Assembly: GCA_030710605.1 (NCBI GenBank)
Contig: CP092872.1
Coordinates: 93,584,627-93,648,626, forward strand
DNA from: Cordylochernes scorpioides
Taxonomy: Eukaryota > Arthropoda > Arachnida > Pseudoscorpiones > Chernetidae
Length of the DNA stretch: 64,000 nucleotides
Direction of reading: 5' to 3'
Each line of letters begins with the position of its first letter. Positions within the stretch are counted from its first letter, which is position 1. A program made the translations under genes and the position numbers. Under the pieces are notes generated by a model that saw only the letters and a program-made list of their open reading frames with translations, made no database searches and was not told the origin of the DNA. This document shows positions 44,501 through 53,500 of the stretch, piece by piece.

Positions 44501-47500
44501 ATGATCTGGACATCAGTCCTTCTTTTGATACAACTAGGACCTGGGTTCAACCTCCACCTTCCCTCAAAATTCCAACCCCACCAGTGAGTACAAGTAACCA
44601 AATGGAGCTCTAGCGCTTTCCTAATACAAAAATAAAGTCCAACTAATTTCTACATATGTAGAAATGTGGAGCACTTACAACAAAATCGAACACCAACTAC
44701 CCACTAAGATTATCATGGCCTTTACCAAGTGTACTTGGGTGAGGAGGTATCGAGTCAGCGGATTTTTTTTTTTATTTCGGTGGTATCTACTGGGGATGAG
44801 TACACGCTTGTTTGGCGGTACATATACTAAAATTGGTACTGGGGATGAGTAGAGTTCATTGATGGATGAGCTGTCAATGATGTGATTAGGAGGTTGAACT
44901 TGCCACATGGTGTCAAAACTGGGTAACTGCTCTGGGAAGTCTTTGTTGCTAGATCTCTCGACTTTAAAGTCTATAAATCATAGTTGATATTGTGCTTCAA
45001 TTGGCTTCATATTTCTTGCACAAGTGCAATCCTTGAACAAGTAACTAAAGAAGGCTTTAAAACTTTATAAATGTTAAACTGATTTTTAACATATGCTATA
45101 CTTACAGTTATATTTTCACATGTGGTGCACTTACAGTAAAATCAGTCTCCTACTTCTACCCACCATGATTATCATGGCCTGTACCACGTGTACTAGGGAT
45201 AAGCAAAAACAAAACTTACAGTAGAAACATTTCATAAACCCTTACTCACCATGATTACCATGGCCTACACCACGCACATTTGGGATAAGTAAACAAAATG
45301 CTTATGTGTGTGATACAAAAATAAAGAGAGAGGCATCTCCTGATCGTACAACTAAAAAGTCAAAATATCAACTTATCATTGATTTTTATTTATTCCAGAA
45401 TTGACCAAATTATTGATTAGTTGATATTAAACAATAATTTACAAAACACTACTAAGCCATCGTGTAAATATTTAATCATATATATGTAAATAATACTAGC
45501 ACAGCACAATAGTCCTTTGGACTTTGTGCTTTTGTAACAATAAATAAAAAATAAACACAAAGTAATAAGACCAAATCCAAATAAATAAATAGTGTGTCAC
45601 ACACTATTTGTGACTACTGTTTAACACACTATTTATTTATTTGGATTTGGTCTTATTACCTTGTGTTTATAATTGTGCCATATCATGATTAGTAGATATT
45701 TATTCTGACAGAACGTGCAAGCCATCAGCAAATTTTAGTTACATAATCAGGAAATGCCTTTCTCTTAATTAAGCAAACCTGATCCCAGTACAATTTCACT
45801 TCTGTACTATTTTTTTCACACAGAGTTTAAAAATAAAAGAGGAACTGCCAATTTTTACAATGAAAAAAAGTCAGTATAAATGGATGAAAGGTTAGTATTA
45901 TGAAACTATAAGAAATCAAAACTATTTTTGACGGGTATAATTCCTTTTTGAAATAAATGATAAGGCACAATTTGGATTATATATTATAAACACAAGGTAA
46001 TAAGACCAAATCCAAATAAATAAATAGTGTGTGACATTTCGGTAACAGCGTTGGTACCGTTTGTCTGAAGATGGTAACAATGCTGTTACCGAAACGTCAC
46101 ACACTATTTATTTATTTGGATTTGGTTTTATTACATTGTGTTGACTGGTATAATTCCTTTTTGATATAAAATCAATTTCTTACTGCCCTTATGGCAATGA
46201 TAAAATTACAGTAAGGGCAGTAGAAAATAGATTTATTTCAAAAAGAATTGTACGCACCAAAAATAGACTTCTTATAACAGAAGGAGACAATTGACATATT
46301 GACATCTTGTCAATACAGGAAAGTGTGATAACAGAAGGAGAGTTAATGCATCATAACAACTATGAAACTATATTGCGATGGAGGTGACTCAATATACCAG
46401 AGAAACCTTTGTCTCTTTCATTAACTATTTCTATTATTTTATCTATTAGTAGCATGTGGTATGTTTGATTTGCATATCTGGTAAATATATCTATATACTG
46501 TATATTAACATTTACATACCTCTCTCTCCATGTTTCTTCTATTTGTGCTTTTGTGCAACTAAAATTATTTTTATTTATTTTATCTATTAGCATGTGGTGT
46601 GTTTGATTTGCATATCTGGTAAATATATCTATATACCGTATATTAACATTTACATACCTCTCTCTCCATGTTTCTTCTATTTGTGCTTTTGTGCAACTAA
46701 AATTATTTTTATTTATTTATCTATTAGCATGTGGTGTGTTTGATTTGCATATCTGGTAAATATATCTATATACCGTATATTAACATTTACATACCTCTCT
46801 CTCCATGTTTCTTCTATTTGTGCTTTTGTGCAACTAAAATAGGACAACTGTCAACTACACATCTTAAATCATAAGGTATATCAAGACTACATTCAAACAC
46901 CTTTCTTTGAAAAGACACTTTGGTTCAGCAACTAGGTGTCCTTTACAAGAGAGGTTGCTCTACTCTAATTGAAAGCATTATCTGTAAATGTATTTTTTAA
47001 ATTCTTTTAATTTTAGCACATTTATTTTTTAATGAAAAGGGCTAGTTTAAATTGTATCTATATTTCCCATAATCTAGTACAGTAGAACCTCCATGAGAGG
47101 ACACTCATGCTAGAGGACACCTCTCTATAAAGGACAGCTTTTATTTTTGCAAAATTACCATTTTTACTATTTAGCAACTCTCTGGTAAGAGAACACCTCT
47201 CCCTAAAGGACACTTTGGCTCTGCAATTAGGTGTTGTCTTTTACAGGGAGGTGGTCCTACTGTAGTAACTCTCCAGTAAGAGGACACCTCTCTATAAAGG
47301 ACAGTTTTTATTTGCAAAATTACCATTTTTACTAATTAGCAACTCTCTGGTAAGAGAACACCTCTCCCTAAAGGACACTTTGGCTCTGCAATTAGGTGTT
47401 GTCTTTTACAGGGAGGTGGTCCTACTGTAGTAACTCTCCAGTAAGAGGACACATCTCTATAAAGGACAGTTTTTATTTGCAAAATTATCATTTTTACTAT

Positions 47501-50500
47501 TTAACAACTCTCCAGTAAGAGAACACTTCACCCTGAAGGAGACTTTGGCTCTGTAATTAGGTGTTGTCAGGGAGGTAGTTCTACTGTATCTTTGTTTATT
47601 TTAATAGGTTGAAATTCCAATCACTAATGTAAATTGTAAAACAACGTTTGACAAGTTTTACCGCAACTTTCTACCATTCAACTTCACAATTCATCCGTTC
47701 ATACTTCATCCCTAAGGATAGAAATAGTCGTTATTTCTCCTTAAAATAAATTATGATTTTTCGTTCAAAAGAAACATTTGCAGTAAAACTTGTCAAACGT
47801 TGTTTTACAATCATAAGCTGCATTATATATTATATTGTATTATAAAGGTAAATTGTACCTTACCATGAAAATCTAAAAAAAAATGGTTATGAATGCTAGA
47901 AACCATGATTTATGGAAAGGCACAGAGGGAGAGTGGAACAAGGATGATATTACACAAGTGTGAGCCCTGTATGTGTAGTTTTAAGAAAAAAAAAATTAAT
48001 TAACGGGTGTATGTAAAAAAACTCCTGGAGAGTAATTAGTGAAAAAATGGCTTGTTGAAAGCTGGAAATGTCTGTCACAGATGTCGGCGGTTTAAAATTA
48101 CGTGTAACGAGACCCTCAGTGCCAAAAATAGAGTGAGCTATGGGCAATACTTTTGTGTGTTTGCATTTCTCTTCAATTAATTGAGCTTTTTGATAAGGTA
48201 CCAATTTGGATTATAGAACACAAGGGAATAAACACAAAGTAATAAGACCAAATCCAAATAAATAAATAGTGTGTGACATTTCGGTAACAGTGTTGTTACC
48301 ATCTTCAGACAAAAGTACTGAATGATGATTGTAACAATGCTGTTACCAAAATGTCACACACAATTTATTTATTTATTTGGATTTGGTCTTATTACCTTGT
48401 GTTTATAATCTATAATCCAAATTGTGCCTTATCACAAGGGAATAAAAGAACAAATCCAAATAAATATGACTGCAGGTAAAACACAATGTGAAGTTTCTGT
48501 ATTAGGCGTTGTTTCCAAAAATGTCTCCCAAAAAATTTACTCAACTTAGATTTAGTGTCTTTTGCGAGTTGTATCTTTAATCCAAAGAGTACCAGTTGTG
48601 CAAATTGGTCCGTTTTCCCCATCTCATCATCATAAAGCAAGGCCATCTCCAATCCAAATGTCAGTTATTAAACCTTTCATCTTCAAGAGAACTTTCATGA
48701 TATGGCTAGAGAGCTGATACAGTAGAACCTTTCTGTAAAGGACAACGCCTAATTGCAAAGTCAAAGTGTCCTTTAGGGAGAGATGTCTTCTTATTGAAGA
48801 GTTGCTTATTAGTAAAAATGGTAATTTTGACGATAAAAACTGTCAACTGTCGTTTGTAGAGAGGTGTCTTCAAGTGTTCAAGTCTATAGCACTCCCTCTA
48901 AATAGCGCCCGATTTGAAACATTAAAATGTAAACATTAGCACCCTATTTTGGTGAGTCCCAAGAGGGGGCGCTATAGACAGGTTTACCTGTATATGTAAG
49001 AAGCTCTAGAACCAAATACAGGCTTGCAAGTTAAAAGTTGAAAGAGTTTCTCTCGAGACAAATGAACCAAACTCTTGTTCTCCCTCCCTCCTTCCCCCTT
49101 TGTTGTTGTTCTAATGGATGATGTAGAGTGAAAGATTCAGAAAAAAATGAAGGAGAGGCTGAATTGGGGAGAGGAGACCTTGAAGAATTATTGGGACAAC
49201 AACAAAAAAATTAAACACACACACCTGTCAAATAAGAAAATTGGGAGAGAAAAAAAAGTACTATATTTGTGGAGTTACACAGTAGAAAACCTAGACAACA
49301 CCTAATTGCAGAGCCAAAGTGTCCCTTAGGAAGAGATATCCTCTTACTGTAGAGTTGATAAATAGTAAAAATGGTAATTTTGTAAATGAAAAGTCCTTTG
49401 TAGAGATATGTCCTCTAGCGAGAGTTCCTCTCATGGAGGTTCTACTGTATTAGCAAGTTTTTTTTTTTGCATGACTTAATAAAACCACATATTACCATGA
49501 TGGTAGTTTCAAATTTTAGTATATTAAGTACATTTTATTTGTAATCATTCCACTAATTCTATTGAACAGTGTGAATTTTTTTGTGAATATTTACATTTAT
49601 TATCAGGTTTGGCTAAAAACATAAGGTCTTTGTTTATATTGATAAGAAACATAAAGTTATAAGACCAAATCTATATAAATAAAGCATGCGACGTTTTGGT
49701 AACAGTGTTTTTATTCAGAAAAAAATATTTTAAAAAGTGCCTGATGCAGGATTCAATCTTTGTTTGTAGCTGTCAGAAATCAAAGATTTATAACCAACCC
49801 CCTTTAATTATTCTTGAAATGTTCTTTCACAGCCTCTAGTCAAATATCTCTGTCACAACAGTGTGAGGAGGTACAATTTAGACCTTTTGATTCCTCTCTA
49901 AAGACCAAATCCAAAGTTTCAGTAACAGCATTGCTACAATCTTCAGACAGAGGACATTATGATTATCTCTGTAACATTAATTCATTCCATGTGTAAAAAC
50001 ACATTTCTTGATCTCCAATGGTCTTTCATTAAAGATTTGGTTATGACTTAATTCATCCCATGGAAGAATGGGTAAAACACATTAGACATTCTTGGTCTCC
50101 TATGGTCTTGTATTAAAGATTTGGGGGGGGGTCGTGGAAGGCTGATTAAACCGTTTGATTTTCGACCACTACGACCCGAGTTCGATTCTCGCATTGGACA
50201 CTTTTTTTCTGTTAAAAAAAAAAATGCTCCAATGGCCCCCCCGATTCTTGCAAAATTCCAACCCCACCAGCGAGTGCAAGTAACCAAACGGGGCTCTGGC
50301 ACATTTGTAAGTGCAAAGTCGAACTGCTTTCACATGTGTAGACATGTGGTGCGCTTACAGTAAAAAGCAGTCGCTAACTACCCACCATGATTATCATGGC
50401 CTGTACCACGTGTACTAGGGATAAGCAAAAAAAAAAAAATTTGGTTAGGTCTTAATTCATCCTATGGGAGAATATGTAAAAACATATTTCTTGGCCTCCT

Positions 50501-53500
50501 ATGGTTTTACATTAAAGATTTGGTTATGTCTTAATTCATCCCATGGGAGAATATGTAATAAAACATTTATTGGTCTAATATTCTTACATTAGATTTTTTT
50601 ATATCAGCTTATGTCATTTTTGATTGAACAAAGGTTGACATATGGGTCATTATAGTTCAAATGTTGCTACTGGGGTATAGGCATAATTTTCTTTCTTCCC
50701 TTCTTGTGTTTTTATTCCTCACAAGATAGAAATGGAGGAAGGGGAGCAGTAACAAGCTCGGTAAAAAACCTGGGCTCAGCTGGCCCGGCTGATAGTACCC
50801 TGTAAGGGCTCCTGATCCAGGGATACAGGATGTCTGTACTCCATGTTAGGAGCGGATGCACATGGCATCTGTTCCTCATGTCAGAGGTAGCCATTTTTTG
50901 GAGCTAAGTCAAGCCTGCCATTGAGTAGTGCTCCCAGTCTTAATGACACAAAGGCAGACACATTCTACTTCACCCAGTCATGATGGTTGTCAAAAACCAC
51001 ATCTTTGACTATATTGGCTCATCCATTGATGAGCTCTACTCATCCCCAGTCTCAAGAAGCTTGATACCCTAATATGATTGAGTGAAGATAAGAAGACAAG
51101 ATAGAAATGATGAGGGATTAAAGTATTTGCATATTTACAAAAGACCAAAATATAAACAAGATACATTTTTGATTAAAAAAAAGACCAAAAGGATAAAATA
51201 AACATAATTGTCTTACTAACTACCGCATTCATAAACAATGACCTGACACAATACACACTAGCCTAACTAGTTAACAATAATCATTACAGTCTTCCTCCAA
51301 CTTCTTTAATTCAACATCCCAAGGGATCAGAATTTCTGGGTCCAATTAGAGTCGGTTAAATTGAAGTAAATAGGCTGATTGGTGAGTTTTCACACAGCCA
51401 CTACTCATTGGTTGAATTAAAGTAAGTGATGATGTCCATCCCTAGCCAACCAGCGCACCTCCAAGTGCACCAACTGCTGCTCCAAGGGCCTACCGGACAA
51501 ACATGAGGCAAGAGCCTCAAGCTGCCCCATCCTGAAGTCTAGGGCCCTCAAGTTCTAGGCTTCTGGACCTCCTGCCTCCACCTTCACTGTCCTCTTCTAC
51601 TGGAATTCATCCCCTGCCAAGACTCCTGCTTCTCCCTGCTCCCAGGCACTGTTCCCCTGCCATCTCCATGTTTCCTCTACCCCTGCGAGACATCTCTGCT
51701 GCCAGATCTTAGGATCCCTTGCCACCTGACATCGCATTCTGCTGCCATGATGTGGGGCTAGAAAACCATGCCTGAAATGGCCAATTAGCCAGGAAAGAAA
51801 GACAGACAAAGTGATGAATTATATTCATTTAAATTGAAGAAGTTATACTCTATTTGGAATGAAGGTATGTGCATGTGACTTCTCATATGCTGGTCAAAAA
51901 CAATTATATATTCATAGATTCTAAGACTTGTATCTATCACAGAAGAGATTCTATCTTATTAAAATTTTGTTGAGAGAGTTGAAGTGGTACAAAGTGTAAT
52001 TTTCTTCAACTATGACCCTGATTTGAATCCCATTTTGAGCATCTTTTTCTGCTTCAATGGATTGTTGTACATGCCCAACCCGACTATGGAGTGCAAATAA
52101 CCAAACAGAGCTCAGTCATCATGTAAATATGAAAGTTGAACATATTTACACATTTAGATGGACATTTTGATCTATAAAAATAAAGGTCACAACTCAAAGA
52201 CTAGACGTCATGTATTGATTGTCGCCGCCAACTAACAGCCTCAGGTTGTGGTGACAAAGCCACTACACCAGCTTTGGCAAACTGATTAAGAAGATTCCAT
52301 TTGATCTCTTGTGGATCTCATGGAATAAGGCCTGCCCTGGACTGTTGAGGGACATTAGCCTGAAACTATGGTCTTCTGATGAACACTTCCTCTTCTTTCT
52401 TATCTTCACTCAATCACACTAAGGTATCAAGCTTGTAAAGCTTGAGATTTACATTGCCTCAAGCCCGGATGAAAAAGGAGGAGGGGGAGCAGTAACAAGC
52501 TCGCTAACAAACCTGGGCTCAGCTGGCCCGGCTGATAGTACCCTGTAAGGGCTCCTGATCCAGGGATACAGGATGAGCAGTGTTTGCACTCCAAGTTAGG
52601 AGCGGCTGCACATGGCATCTGTTCCTCATGTCAGAGGCGGCCATTTCTTTTGGAGCTAAGTCGGCCTGCTACTGAGTAGTGCTCCCAGTCTTAATGACAA
52701 AGGCAGATGCATTTTACTTTACCCAATCATGATGGTTGAACACTTCTCAATTTGCCAAAGCTGGTGTTGTGGCTTTATCACTGACCCAAGGCAGCTAGTT
52801 TGCAGCAAAGGTCAATAGTTGGCATCTAGTTTTGTTTTCTACATGGGTATACCTATCACTTCCTGTAAAAAAATTGTTGAAACACACATGGCTTCTCATT
52901 TGTATTGTTTTGATATTGCAAAAAGATCTTTCCAAGGTTGAAACATTTCAGTAATAAACAAGCAGATTTGCTATGTGGAAGCATTTGTCAATTAGAATGA
53001 TATCATGGCAGGCATAGCTTCTAACATTTCTATAGCAAAATTGTCATGCTTTCTCATTAAAGTTAGGAAGATAAGAAATACAACATTTTAAAGGATTAGG
53101 CAACAAGAATCTTGCATTGGGTAGAAGATGGTGCTACACCTGATTGTTATTCTTCCATGTTGTCTAAACGCTAATATATATTCAAATGTTCATTAACTCT
53201 TAGTACAGTTGTATTGGATAGTAAAGAGTTGTACACTAACTATTAAATTTCATATTGGATAGCATAACTGACTGAATAAATACTTACATTTGTGATTTGA
53301 AAAGATTTTTTTTTTTTTAAACTAGCCCAATATCAATACTCAACCTATGTCAAAAAGAGTTAAAATTTATTATTGCATTGTCAATGTGATTTTATATTGT
53401 TCGTTTGGTTTGACATTTCGATATCTAATTTCATCCGTTTTACAATTTAAATTTAGTTTTTGGCTAAACATAATCATACTTTCTCGTTTGTAAATATAAA

